The position numbers and the translations under genes were made by a program. Positions 8,132 to 16,722 of a stretch of 64,000 bases of DNA are shown here, piece by piece. Within the stretch, counting starts at the first letter, position 1. The number at the start of each line of letters is the position of its first letter. Below the pieces are notes generated by a model, which was not told the origin of the DNA, did not search any database, and saw nothing but the letters and a program-made list of their open reading frames with translations. Source of the stretch: Candidatus Hydrogenedentota bacterium (GTDB taxonomy: Bacteria; Hydrogenedentota; Hydrogenedentia; Hydrogenedentales; CAITNO01); the NCBI GenBank assembly GCA_903893795.1, contig CAITNO010000037.1, positions 58,329 through 122,328 of the forward strand, read 5' to 3'.

Positions 8132-9883
8132 TTAGTCCAGGCTCACCAGCCACTTGCGCAGTCTCGGCGCGCCGTCGTCTTTAATGTATGCGAAGGCGCT
8201 GGTGAGCAGAAGTGCCAGCAGGGTGGCCAGGAGCACGCGCCCCTTGCGGCCCAGCAGGCCCTTGTCCTCTATGGCGTAGGTTTCGGTGGTGATGCGGTTG
8301 AGGCCGACCGGCTTGTCCTTGCCCGTCTCGCCCAGTGCGATGGTGTGGGCGGCCGTCATGAACGATTCCGCCGTGGCGACGTCGTCATATATCTTCTTGG
8401 CAATTTCTGTCTGCGTCTTGAGGCGCATCTGTATCATGCTGTGGTCGGCCAGATTCTGCTGAATCTCCGTCTGTTCGGTGCGCAGTTGGGCGATCTGCCG
8501 GTCAATTGCCACCAGCTCCGCCTCGGCGCCCTTGACCTCCAGCATCGCCGACCGTTCCAGGGTGAAGACGGACATTTCCTCCTCGGTGCCCAGCATGCCG
8601 TACAACTTTTCCGACACGTTGAGGTTGTTGCTGATCTCGCCCTGGGTCATCTTGTGCTGGCCGTACTGCTCTTTGAGCGAGGCTAGCTGGGTGTTCAGCG
8701 TTTCAAGCTGCCCCTTGATGGACTCCAGTTCCGCCGTCTTGCCGCTGATGCCGGCCAGTGCCTCATTCTCGTCCTTCTTGAGCTCCAGGTAGACAGGATT
8801 CATTTCCTGGTTCACCATGACCTTTTCCTTAAGTTCGGAAAGGGACTTGTTGTTGGCCCCGCCGACAATCCAGTAGGCGGTTTCGCTGGGGGCGTGGGCC
8901 AGCTCGATGGTCGGCTTTTCCAATTCAAGGGACTTGCGGATCGTTTTGAGGCTTTCCTCCTCCCCCTTCATCCGGCGCTCGATGTCGTCGTGCTGTTCGC
9001 TCAGGCGCACCTGAAGCGCAAGCTGCTTGTCCATTTCCTGGGAGATCATTTCCAGATTCGCCTGCGCCATTTCAACCTTCATTTTGTCGCGCAGTTCGCC
9101 CGCCTCGCCGGAAAACTTTTCCTGGGACCCCTGGAGCATCTTGGCGATGTCCCCACGCACCAGTTCCAGCCTGGACTTGGCAACCTCAAGCTGGCGCTCC
9201 ATGACCGTGTGCTTGTCCAGGAAGGTGTTTATGAGCGAGACCCGGGACTCAAGGTCCTGCTTGAGCACATCCAAATTCCAAGCCCCCGTTTCCTTGCGCA
9301 TTTCGTCCCAGGCTTTGTCCAATTCGGTCTGGTATTCTTTTTTCTCGCGGCCAAGAATGAACGCGGGCGCGCCGACGCGCATCGTGGCGGCGCGCTGAGC
9401 CTGCGCCGTGGCAACCTCCGCCCACGTGTTCACGATGTTCTTGGCAAGCTCCGGCGTGTCTCCCAGCGCGGTGAGGTGGATAAGTGGTGAGTAGTTGACG
9501 GGTCGGCTTGTCTCGTCCACCACATCGACCAGCACATCCAGATTCTGCACAAAGTCCTGCAGTTCGGGAGGGGTGGAGTCACCAAAGGCTTTGGACGTCT
9601 TTAGATTGTCGAGCAGTTTTCCCAGGACGGAGGAACTCATGAGGAGCGTTTCGTAGGCCTTGGGATTGAGCGGCGGGGGCATCATTCTCGTGGTGCCCTC
9701 GTCGTGCTCTGCCGACCCCCCGCGTTCAATGCCTGTCACGAGCAGAATCGTGTCCGCCGAATAGTTGGGCGGAAACACCAGCTCTTTGGTCACCGCCAGC
9801 GCGCCTGCCAGCACGGTGACAATAACGATCACTTTGATATTTTTGATCAGCGCGTGCAGCGCGCTCTTGTATAAGTCGTTCAT
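8132..9883 (-). CDS. Wzz/GNVR-type polysaccharide chain-length determinant
   Basis: A 583-residue inner-membrane protein of the polysaccharide co-polymerase group. There is one transmembrane helix near the N-terminus (VIVIVTVLAGALAVTKELVF, residues ~17-37) and one near the C-terminus (RVLLATLLALLLTSAFAY). Between them is a large periplasmic region with long coiled coils, rich in Glu, Lys, Gln and Leu (about residues 180-500). No tyrosine-kinase domain or Walker motif follows. These proteins set glycan chain length during Wzy-dependent polymerisation or couple to export. The ATG at 9883 is preferred over one 10 codons upstream because AGGAG lies 6 bp ahead of it. It is the first gene of the 4500-9883 operon. 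It is longer than enterobacterial Wzz (~330 residues) but normal for exosortase/EPS-type versions. Confidence 0.85.
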   Translation of the reverse strand: MNDLYKSALHALIKNIKVIVIVTVLAGALAVTKELVFPPNYSADTILLVTGIERGGSAEHDEGTTRMMPPPLNPKAYETLLMSSSVLGKLLDNLKTSKAFGDSTPPELQDFVQNLDVLVDVVDETSRPVNYSPLIHLTALGDTPELAKNIVNTWAEVATAQAQRAATMRVGAPAFILGREKKEYQTELDKAWDEMRKETGAWNLDVLKQDLESRVSLINTFLDKHTVMERQLEVAKSRLELVRGDIAKMLQGSQEKFSGEAGELRDKMKVEMAQANLEMISQEMDKQLALQVRLSEQHDDIERRMKGEEESLKTIRKSLELEKPTIELAHAPSETAYWIVGGANNKSLSELKEKVMVNQEMNPVYLELKKDENEALAGISGKTAELESIKGQLETLNTQLASLKEQYGQHKMTQGEISNNLNVSEKLYGMLGTEEEMSVFTLERSAMLEVKGAEAELVAIDRQIAQLRTEQTEIQQNLADHSMIQMRLKTQTEIAKKIYDDVATAESFMTAAHTIALGETGKDKPVGLNRITTETYAIEDKGLLGRKGRVLLATLLALLLTSAFAYIKDDGAPRLRKWLVSLD

Positions 9884-10067
9884 GGCCGCTCCTGTAATCG
9901 GATTCGCCGACACGCATGCCCTGCTTCTGGCCCCCCAGCCTCCACCAGTGTCGGAACATTAGCGCACCGCGCCCATTCGGGTCAAACCAACGGCCCCGCC
10001 GACACCTTGCGCGGACAGGCTGGAGACGGTTAGGATGCGGCGGGTACAGGGCGGCAAAAGAGGCCAA

Positions 10068-11042
10068 ATGGCGCTGCTGGAAGTAAGCAATCTGCGGACA
10101 TGGTTTCACACGCGCGAGGGTGTTGTGCGTGCGGTGGACGGCGTGTCTTTCGCCCTGGAGGCGGGGGAGATGCTGGGGGTGGTGGGCGAATCCGGCAGCG
10201 GCAAATCGGTCACCTTTTATTCCCTGCTGGGGTTGGTTCCCGTTCCACCGGGGCGTATTGAGAGCGGCCGGGCGCTGTTTGAGGGGTGCGACCTGCTCCA
10301 AATATCCTCCCAGGGAATGCGCAACGTGCGCGGACGGCGCATTGCGATGGTCTTTCAGGACCCCATGACCGCGCTCAACCCGTATATGACGGTCGCCGCC
10401 CAGGTGGCCGAGCCGCTGACGGTCCATGAGGGACTCTCCCATGCCGAAGCCCGGGTGCGGGTTCTGGAGGCCCTGCGCGCCGTGGGCATTCAGGACGCCG
10501 AGCGGCGCATGGACCTCTATCCCCATGCCTTTTCCGGCGGCATGCGCCAGCGGGTGATGATTGCCATGGCGCTAACGACCAATCCCGCCCTGCTCGTTGC
10601 CGATGAACCCACCACGGCCCTCGACGTGACCGTGCAGTCCCAGATTCTCGACCTCATTGCCGGACTCCAGCGAAACCGCGGCATGGCGGTGGTGCTGATT
10701 ACCCATGATTTGGGCGTGGTTGCCCGCGCCTGCGACCGGGTCGCCGTGATGTACGCGGGCCGGATCGTTGAATCGGCGCGGACCGAGGCTCTCTTTGATC
10801 GACCGCGCCATCCCTATACGGAGGCGCTGATGGATTCGCTGCCATCGACCGCGCCCGCGGGCGCGCCGCTCCGGGCTATCCCCGGCATGCCGCCCGACCT
10901 CTTGGGCGAACGGAGCGGCTGTCCCTTTGCGCCGCGCTGCACCCATGCCGTTGACCGTTGCCGCACGGCCGAGTGCGCCCTCGTCGAAACGGAACCGGGC
11001 CACGCCACGGCGTGTATCCGCGCACAGGCGGGGGAGTGGTGA
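10068..11042 (+). CDS. Oligopeptide/dipeptide ABC transporter ATPase (OppD/DppD type)
   Basis: A 324-residue ABC ATPase. Walker A is GESGSGKSVT, the signature is FSGGMRQRVMIAMAL, and Walker B is LLVADEPTTALD, followed by the switch His in LITHDLG. The C-terminal extension carries the oligopeptide-transporter motif CPFAPRCTHAVDRCRTAEC, which in relatives binds a [4Fe-4S] cluster or is structural. It energises peptide or nickel import with OppF and two permeases. An AAAAGAGG sequence lies before the ATG at 10068; an ATG at 10035 is possible but adds residues outside the domain. No permease or binding-protein gene follows or precedes it here, so the partners must lie elsewhere. Confidence 0.9.
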   Translation: MALLEVSNLRTWFHTREGVVRAVDGVSFALEAGEMLGVVGESGSGKSVTFYSLLGLVPVPPGRIESGRALFEGCDLLQISSQGMRNVRGRRIAMVFQDPMTALNPYMTVAAQVAEPLTVHEGLSHAEARVRVLEALRAVGIQDAERRMDLYPHAFSGGMRQRVMIAMALTTNPALLVADEPTTALDVTVQSQILDLIAGLQRNRGMAVVLITHDLGVVARACDRVAVMYAGRIVESARTEALFDRPRHPYTEALMDSLPSTAPAGAPLRAIPGMPPDLLGERSGCPFAPRCTHAVDRCRTAECALVETEPGHATACIRAQAGEW

Positions 11043-12052
11043 TGGACGGCCCCTTGCTTGAAACCAAAGACCTGTGCGTGTGGTTTCCAGTGCGTCGCGG
11101 CCGGGGCCTTGGCGCGAAAAAGGCCATGGTTCGTGCGGTGGACGGGGTGAGCCTTCAGGTGGCTGCGGGCGAAACGCTGGGGCTGGTGGGAGAGTCGGGC
11201 TGCGGCAAATCGACCTTCGCACGGACGCTGGTGCTGCTGGAAAAGCCCGTTTCGGGCGAGGTGCTCTTTGAAGGCCGCTCCCTGCGCGGGCTGGGTGCCC
11301 GCGAACTGCGCCGCGTGCGGCCCCGCCTGCAGATGATTTTTCAGGACCCCTATGCCTCGCTAAACCCCCGCATGACCGTGGCGGATGCTCTGGCCGAGCC
11401 GATGATCGTCCACGGCACTGTCCCGCGCGCGGAGGTGCCTGCGGCGGTGGCCCGGCTTATGGAACGGGTGGGCCTTGCCCGCCGCACCATGCGCAAATAC
11501 CCCCACGAATTCTCCGGCGGCCAGCGGCAGCGCATTGCCATCGCTCGTGCCCTGGCCACGGAACCGCGCCTTATCGTTGCCGACGAACCCGTTTCCGCAC
11601 TGGACGTTTCGGTGCAGGCGCAGATCATCAACCTGTTGCGCGAACTCCAGGCCGAAATGGGCCTGACCATGGTCTTCATTTCGCACGATCTCTCCGTGGT
11701 GCGCCACCTCTCCCGCCGCATCGCCGTCATGTATCTGGGCCGCATCGTGGAGGAGGGACCGGCCGAGGCCGTGTTCGCCGAACCGCGCCATCCCTACGCC
11801 CACGCCCTGCTCAGCGCCGCCATGACCCCCGACCCACGCCGGGAACGCACCCGCCCGCGCATCCCCCTGCCCGGCGAGCCCCCTTCGCCCATCGACCCGC
11901 CCTCCGGTTGCCGGTTTCATCCGCGCTGTCCCATGGCCGGTCCAGAATGCGCCCTGCGCGGCCCCGAAGCCGAGTCCTGCGGACCGGACCACCGCGCGTG
12001 GTGTATGCGGTTATCTGCTGGGAAAGCAGACGACGCGTCGGTGTCTTTCTAA
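11042..12052 (+). CDS. Oligopeptide/dipeptide ABC transporter ATPase (OppF/DppF type)
   Basis: A 336-residue ABC ATPase, partner of the preceding gene. Walker A GESGCGKSTF, signature FSGGQRQRIAIARAL, Walker B LIVADEPVSALD and switch FISHDLS are intact. The C-terminal Cys motif GCRFHPRCPMAGPEC is present. Its ATG overlaps the stop of the first ATPase (TGATG at 11040-11044), so the two are translationally coupled. A Gly/Arg-rich insert (RRGRGLGAKK) after the first strand is common in OppF proteins. As with its partner, the membrane subunits are absent from the window. Confidence 0.9.
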   Translation: MDGPLLETKDLCVWFPVRRGRGLGAKKAMVRAVDGVSLQVAAGETLGLVGESGCGKSTFARTLVLLEKPVSGEVLFEGRSLRGLGARELRRVRPRLQMIFQDPYASLNPRMTVADALAEPMIVHGTVPRAEVPAAVARLMERVGLARRTMRKYPHEFSGGQRQRIAIARALATEPRLIVADEPVSALDVSVQAQIINLLRELQAEMGLTMVFISHDLSVVRHLSRRIAVMYLGRIVEEGPAEAVFAEPRHPYAHALLSAAMTPDPRRERTRPRIPLPGEPPSPIDPPSGCRFHPRCPMAGPECALRGPEAESCGPDHRAWCMRLSAGKADDASVSF

Positions 12053-12113
12053 AGACATCGAGACGATTTTAAGACGGCCATCAGGGATGTCGGCACTCCC
12101 AGTAGATTGCCCC

Positions 12114-12150
12114 TTGACATTGGCTTACACTTGTGCGATAATGTCGCACA
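12114..12150 (+). promoter_or_regulatory. Sigma-70-type promoter with overlapping BlaI-type operator
   Basis: TTGACA at 12114-12119 and GATAAT at 12137-12142 are 17 bp apart, a near-consensus housekeeping promoter. A perfect inverted repeat TGTGCGA-N5-TCGCACA (12132-12150) covers the -10 box. Binding of the downstream BlaI-like repressor there would block polymerase. BlaI/MecI repressors are known to bind dyads of this kind and regulate their own genes. Binding here is inferred. Confidence 0.75.
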
Positions 12151-12180
12151 GATGTGAGAAACGCGACAGGAGTTGCACCC

Positions 12181-12579
12181 ATGACGGACACACCCAGTAT
12201 CTCGGCGGCTGAATGGATGGTCATGCAGGTTTTGTGGCGCACCCCCCGCCTCACGGCCGTGGAAGTGGCCGAGGCGCTGGAGGGCCAGGCCGACTGGCAC
12301 CCCAAGACGGTGCGCACACTGCTGGGCCGGCTGGTGGCCAAAGGTGCGCTGGACCGGGAGAAGCGCGGCGGCGCATTGCGTTTTGCGCCGCTGGTGACCG
12401 AGGAACAGTGTGTGCGCGATGAAAGCCGCACTTTCCTGGAGCGCTGTTTCGCGGGCATGGCCCAGCCCATGCTGGCGCACTTTATCCAAAATGAACACCT
12501 GAGCGCGCAGGACATTGCCGCCCTTCGGGCGATGCTGGACCGGAAAACGGCCAGGGAGAACGAAGATGACGGATGTTAA
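12181..12579 (+). CDS. BlaI/MecI/CopY family transcriptional repressor
   Basis: A 132-residue winged-helix repressor. The DNA-binding part is residues ~6-75 (ISAAEWMVMQVLW, then LTAVEVAEALEG and HPKTVRTLLGRLVAKGAL, the recognition helix). The C-terminal helices ~85-128 should dimerise. In known systems the paired M56 protease inactivates this repressor after an envelope signal. The ATG at 12181 follows AGGAG. It overlaps the M56 gene by 14 bp, so they are co-translated. The promoter upstream has a dyad over the -10 box that fits autorepression. The signal and regulon are unknown: no beta-lactamase gene is nearby. Confidence 0.92.
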   Translation: MTDTPSISAAEWMVMQVLWRTPRLTAVEVAEALEGQADWHPKTVRTLLGRLVAKGALDREKRGGALRFAPLVTEEQCVRDESRTFLERCFAGMAQPMLAHFIQNEHLSAQDIAALRAMLDRKTARENEDDGC

Positions 12580-14308
12580 CCCGCTCTTCCAAGACATTTT
12601 CCTGCGCCTGCTGGCGGTGTCCGGGCAGGCCGCCCTGCTGGCCCTGCTGATTGTGGCGCTGCAGCGGCTGCTTCGGAGTTGGCTGAGTCCGGCATGGCGC
12701 TACGCCCTCTGGGCTGTGCTGCCGGTCAGACTCGTGCTGTTATGGTCTGTGCCCAGTGCTTGGAGCCTTTTCACGGTGCTTCAACACCTCTGGGTGGGTG
12801 TGCGGAGCGTGGCATCGGCGCCTGGGGCGCAGCACGGCGCGCCCGGCGAAACCCTCGCGCCTGTGCTGTCCACCGTTACGCCCGCGTTTTCTGTCCTGCA
12901 CTGGGCCCTGGGGCTGTGGCTCTGCGGGGCCCTGCTCACGCTGGCCCTGGCGATGGCGCAGGCGTGGCTGCTGGGCCGTCAGGCCGGGCAGCGCACAGCG
13001 GTGACGGACCCCGAAACGCTTGCCGTGCTCGACGAGTGCCGTCGGTTGCTGAGGGTCCGGAGTCCCATACCCCTGTTGTCCGGTCCCGACACAAGCGGCC
13101 CCGGATTGCTGGGCTTCCTGCGGCCGCGCCTGCTGATTCCCGCACGGCTGCTGGCGCCGGAGGCGAAAGCACAACTCCGTTGTGTGCTGCTGCATGAACT
13201 CGCCCATGTCTGCCGCCGGGACATCTTTACCGGCTGGCTGGCCTATGTGCTCCTGTGCCTGCACTGGTTCAATCCCGTGCTGTGGTGGGCGAAACGGCGC
13301 TGCATTGACGACCGCGAACTCGCCTGCGACGCCCGGGTGCTGTCCCTGCTCAGCCCCGCCGAACGGCGCGTGTACGGCCATGCCCTGCTGGATCAGTTGC
13401 GCCTGGCCTCCCCCTCCTTCAGCAACCCCGGCCTGGTGGGCGTGCTGGAGGGCAGTTCAAACATCGAAAGGAGAATTGAGATGATCACCTCGTTTGGCCC
13501 CTCCACCCGCAGGGGCGGCATTCCCGCACTGGCCGTCCTGCTGGTCCTGTCCGTGACCGCGCTGACGGGCGCGGAAGAGTCCGTCATCGCGCAGCGGTCC
13601 GCTGAAATGGCCGTCGCCAACTCCGCCGCGCCGGAGACAACCGTCCTGCTTGCGCGGGACATGCCTTCGACCAGACCGCTTGCGCTTCCGGCGGAAACGA
13701 CCGAACCGGATACGGCTCCTCCACAGGCCGCCCCGCCCGCCGCAACCCCTGTCTCGGTCACCGAACCAAAGACTGACGCAACCCAGCCCCCGGCAAAAGC
13801 CGACAAGGCGGGGACAAAAGCAACGGCCGCTTCGTTAAGACAGGCATCCACAAGACGACCCGAGGCACGTACCGCAGGCATCTCGCCTGCCCTGTCCTCC
13901 GCCGTGACACCGCCCAATGACAGGGAAGACCAAGGCAGGCAGGACGCCTGCGGCACAGAAGCGACCGCCCCAACACCGGTCCCACAAACGGCCACCAAGA
14001 ACCCCGCAACACTGCACAACGCCATCAACAAAGCCGCCAGGGACTATGCCGATTCGCTCGAGGTGAAGAGCACGCGCCCCGGGGAAGACCTGCCCTTCAC
14101 CATTACCGTGGGCGGTTCGATACAGGTGCGCGGAGAATACCGGAGCGGCATGCCCAAGAACAGCGCCCTGTCACGCAGCGATGGCTTCAATGCCAGCATG
14201 CGCACACGGGTGGCTGTCTGCGCCGACTTCGGCCAGGCGCAGTGCGTCGTGGAGGCTTCGAAGACGCAGGGAAGAAACGGCTTCCTCGGCCCGAGGGACG
14301 TGGATTGA
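12566..14308 (+). CDS. M56 (BlaR1/MecR1-like) membrane metallopeptidase with Pro/Ala/Thr linker and odd C-terminal segment
   Basis: A 580-residue protein with about four hydrophobic helices in the first 240 residues. The zinc-protease motif is HELAH (residues 210-214), with a third-ligand candidate in DDRELACD (Glu251). This is the BlaR1-type sensor protease core paired with BlaI. The penicillin-binding sensor domain of BlaR1 is absent. Instead there is a Pro/Ala/Thr-rich linker (~330-490), part of it coded by an inverted pair of REP-like repeats (13870-13955). It ends with ~55 residues (TITVGGSIQVRGEYRSG, then TRVAVCADFGQ) resembling the first strands of an alginate-export/porin-like beta-barrel that stops abruptly. 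The tail may be the remnant of a fusion. The ATG at 12566 has AGGGAG ahead. Confidence 0.85.
   Translation: MTDVNPLFQDIFLRLLAVSGQAALLALLIVALQRLLRSWLSPAWRYALWAVLPVRLVLLWSVPSAWSLFTVLQHLWVGVRSVASAPGAQHGAPGETLAPVLSTVTPAFSVLHWALGLWLCGALLTLALAMAQAWLLGRQAGQRTAVTDPETLAVLDECRRLLRVRSPIPLLSGPDTSGPGLLGFLRPRLLIPARLLAPEAKAQLRCVLLHELAHVCRRDIFTGWLAYVLLCLHWFNPVLWWAKRRCIDDRELACDARVLSLLSPAERRVYGHALLDQLRLASPSFSNPGLVGVLEGSSNIERRIEMITSFGPSTRRGGIPALAVLLVLSVTALTGAEESVIAQRSAEMAVANSAAPETTVLLARDMPSTRPLALPAETTEPDTAPPQAAPPAATPVSVTEPKTDATQPPAKADKAGTKATAASLRQASTRRPEARTAGISPALSSAVTPPNDREDQGRQDACGTEATAPTPVPQTATKNPATLHNAINKAARDYADSLEVKSTRPGEDLPFTITVGGSIQVRGEYRSGMPKNSALSRSDGFNASMRTRVAVCADFGQAQCVVEASKTQGRNGFLGPRDVD
13870..13955. 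repeat. Inverted repeat pair (REP-like, second type) inside the M56 gene
   Basis: Two ~23-bp copies of a GC-rich palindromic sequence (accgcaggcatctcgcctgc at 13871-13890 and, inverted, aggcaggacgcctgcgg near 13936-13953) face each other about 40 bp apart. They fall in the low-complexity linker of the M56 protein and are translated in frame. A degenerate relative (gggcaggcacggacgccttg, 14431-14450) lies just beyond the stop of the next gene. Confidence 0.6.
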
Positions 14309-14454
14309 GTCGTGATCCTTCATACTTCATATTCTCTCATCCAAGGTGATCACGTCACCGTGAAAAATGCACTCCTATTACCAAGGCCATCCACTTCGGC
14401 AGGCAAGAACGCTTGAAGACGATATAGGACGGGCAGGCACGGACGCCTTGCAGT

Positions 14455-15885
14455 CTAAACGGACTGAACAAAGATGTAGTCGCTGGCAACGGCGGAGTAA
14501 TTGCCCGCCACGTCGCGGTACTGGACACGGACGGTGTTGTATGTGCCCGCCGGTCCCGGCAGGGTAAAGGTGCGCGTCGCCGCCGTCGGCTCCCAGAGCG
14601 TCCAGTTCCTGCCGTCCGCGCTAAAACGCATGGAGCTTACCCCGGAGCCCGTGTCCGACCAGGCCAGGGAAAGCGTGACCGACAGACTGGTGGTGGACTG
14701 TGCCCCCGCGTTGATGGTTATTGTGCCCCTGGGCGGCGTCGTGTCGAGGCGAATGGAGCTGCTGTAAACGACGGAACGGTTGTTGGCGATGTCGAGGAAC
14801 TGGACGCGAACTGTCCTGTATCCGTCCCCTGCCAGCAGTGTGTGGGCCAGGGTCGCCTGCAGGGGCTGCCACGCCGTCCAAGTCGAGCCGTTGTCGCTGA
14901 AGCGCATCCGCACCGCATTGGACGACCAGGTCAGTGTCAGGGCAACGTCGGGGCTTTTGGTGGCCAGCGCGCCCTTGTTGATGAGAATGGATCCCGTGAG
15001 AGGCTGGGCGCCCTTGGATACGGTCATCTGCACCCCAGTGCCGGGCGCCACCGGCACCCCGGCGGACGGAGTCTGGCTGATGACTGTTCCGGCGGGCACC
15101 GTCGTGCTGTATTCCTGGATGATCGTTCCGACCAGCAGGTTCGCGCCGACAATCGCAGCGGACGCGGAGGATTGGGACTGACCGACCACGTCGGGCACGG
15201 ACACATCGGTTGTTCCCGACGCTTCCGGCCCCAGGGCCGTGGTGTAGCCGGCACCGTTCTCCGCCAGGACTGCAAAGGAATAGGTCGTGCCCTGGGCGAG
15301 TCCGGTGATGGCGACAGAGCCCCACGTGGCGGCCGTCTGAAACAGATAAGCACCGCCAAGGCTTCCGTCTGACTGAACCCATTTGCCCAGGGTGGTGCAT
15401 GCTATGGCGTACAACGTATGCGCAGGATTTCCATCGTTCGCCCCCACGGCGACCTCGAAGTCGGGCACGGTCTTGATCACCGGTTCGACCGCAGTCTGGG
15501 CAAGGGTCCAGGCCGTAATCGGGACGGTCCTGGCGCTTGTGCCGTAGATGCCCGTGGCGGCCACCTGAAATGAGTACAGAGAATTCGCCGCCAAACCCGA
15601 TTGCAGCCAGGAAACGGTGTCGGCGGGGGTGGTTGCGCTGAGCGTGGACGGGGCTACGTCGCCCGGGTCGGTCCATACCATGAACCCGGATTCATCGGAG
15701 GACGTATCCTGCCAGGACCAGTCGATACTGGTGCTGGTAAATGCCAAAGTCTTAGGGTCAGACGGATCGGTTGGGGGGGTGCCTGTCGCCCCGACAGTCG
15801 AGGCAAACAAAATCAGTCCCAGGAAAAGAGGAAGTAGAATCCGACAATTGATGCCATTGGTTTTGACTGATCCGACATTGCTCAT
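14455..15885 (-). CDS. Secreted fibronectin-III-like / PASTA protein
   Basis: A 476-residue exported protein. A signal peptide covers residues ~1-35 (ILLPLFLGLILFASTVGATG). Two FnIII-like domains follow (DWSWQDTSSDESGFMVW and YSFQVAATGIYG; then a second with LAQGTTYSFAVLAENGAG). A PASTA-like domain comes next (VPDVVGQSQSSASAAIVGAN, then GTVISQTPSAGVPVAPGTG). Two ~85-residue repeats close the protein (VRMRFSDNGSTWTAW and SMRFSADGRNWTLWEP, each followed by TVRVQ[FY]xDxAxN), like domains in bacterial surface proteins. There is no C-terminal anchor. The ATG at 15885 follows AGAGG. It shares a PASTA type with the WD40 protein at 1745-4267. Probably extracellular or envelope-associated binding; no enzyme motif is seen. 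Confidence 0.82.
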   Translation of the reverse strand: MSNVGSVKTNGINCRILLPLFLGLILFASTVGATGTPPTDPSDPKTLAFTSTSIDWSWQDTSSDESGFMVWTDPGDVAPSTLSATTPADTVSWLQSGLAANSLYSFQVAATGIYGTSARTVPITAWTLAQTAVEPVIKTVPDFEVAVGANDGNPAHTLYAIACTTLGKWVQSDGSLGGAYLFQTAATWGSVAITGLAQGTTYSFAVLAENGAGYTTALGPEASGTTDVSVPDVVGQSQSSASAAIVGANLLVGTIIQEYSTTVPAGTVISQTPSAGVPVAPGTGVQMTVSKGAQPLTGSILINKGALATKSPDVALTLTWSSNAVRMRFSDNGSTWTAWQPLQATLAHTLLAGDGYRTVRVQFLDIANNRSVVYSSSIRLDTTPPRGTITINAGAQSTTSLSVTLSLAWSDTGSGVSSMRFSADGRNWTLWEPTAATRTFTLPGPAGTYNTVRVQYRDVAGNYSAVASDYIFVQSV

Positions 15886-16722
15886 TGATGACCTCTTGTA
15901 TCTGCCTTTCCGGCTTTGTGGGACTTGAGACATTTCGGGGGAAGGTTTGCTGTGGATGCACACCCGTTGTGCATGGCTTTTGTTCTTTCGAAGTTTGGAT
16001 GCCTTTCACCCTTCCAGGCGGACAACTGGCTCTTTTAATGATTCGGGGAAAGCGAAAGGGGGTGATGACAGGGGAAGGTTCAAGGGCAATGCAACCGTTC
16101 CTTGGAATTGGGGGAAAGTTCTCGAAAGCTGACTTTCTGGTGGGGGCGACTTGCAGAAACAATGCCTTTTCCGAACTTGACAAACCCGGAAAAGAACTGT
16201 CAGCCAGGGCATTTTGCCGACACACAGGAAAACTGGTCAACCTGTATAGCTCCAGCCCCCGAATCGCACCTTCGAGAATAGTACTGAAACCAACACTGCC
16301 CGATGTCGGCGTCACCGTTGATTAAATGTTAACATACTTCGTTCATTTTTGCGCGGGCTATTGGCATAATTTGCATTGTCGGCAATTGGCACAGATGTCA
16401 TTTAACTGAAATGTGTTAAATTGGCTAAAATTGCTTGTGCTTTCCCGTTTTCGGGGAGCAAAACAAGAAAGAGTCAGAGATCAGCCATCTCCCTTCCTCT
16501 CAGCAAAAGCATATCCCGCCCAGTGCGAAAACGTCCCCCCATTTCTTGACCAACTGCAGCAAACTATACAACACCAAGATTACGATTTCGGTCCAGGTAT
16601 GCCGGGCCAAGCACAAGAACTGCGAGGAAACGCAGGTTCGGGGATACGGACATTCCCAAGTGGACACTGGGAACGTAACGAGGGGGGGGAAGGGGGCGCG
16701 GACTAACTCTTTCGCCTGTACG
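15886..16722. other. Long non-coding gap, relatively AT-rich
   Basis: About 840 bp between the FnIII/PASTA gene (transcribed leftwards from 15885) and the mutY stop codon. It should hold the promoter of the former. Reading frames here have no recognisable protein character. A 10-bp palindrome (ATGTTAACAT, 16326-16335) and an AT-rich stretch follow near 16320-16440. An 8-G run lies at 16682-16689. I see no tRNA, no clear hairpin terminator and no strong promoter. Confidence 0.5.

Noticed and set aside
15885..16325. Plus-strand 146-codon frame in the gap upstream of the FnIII/PASTA gene
   Set aside because: No ribosome-binding site of note, irregular composition, no known domain; it would overlap the promoter region of the leftward gene.
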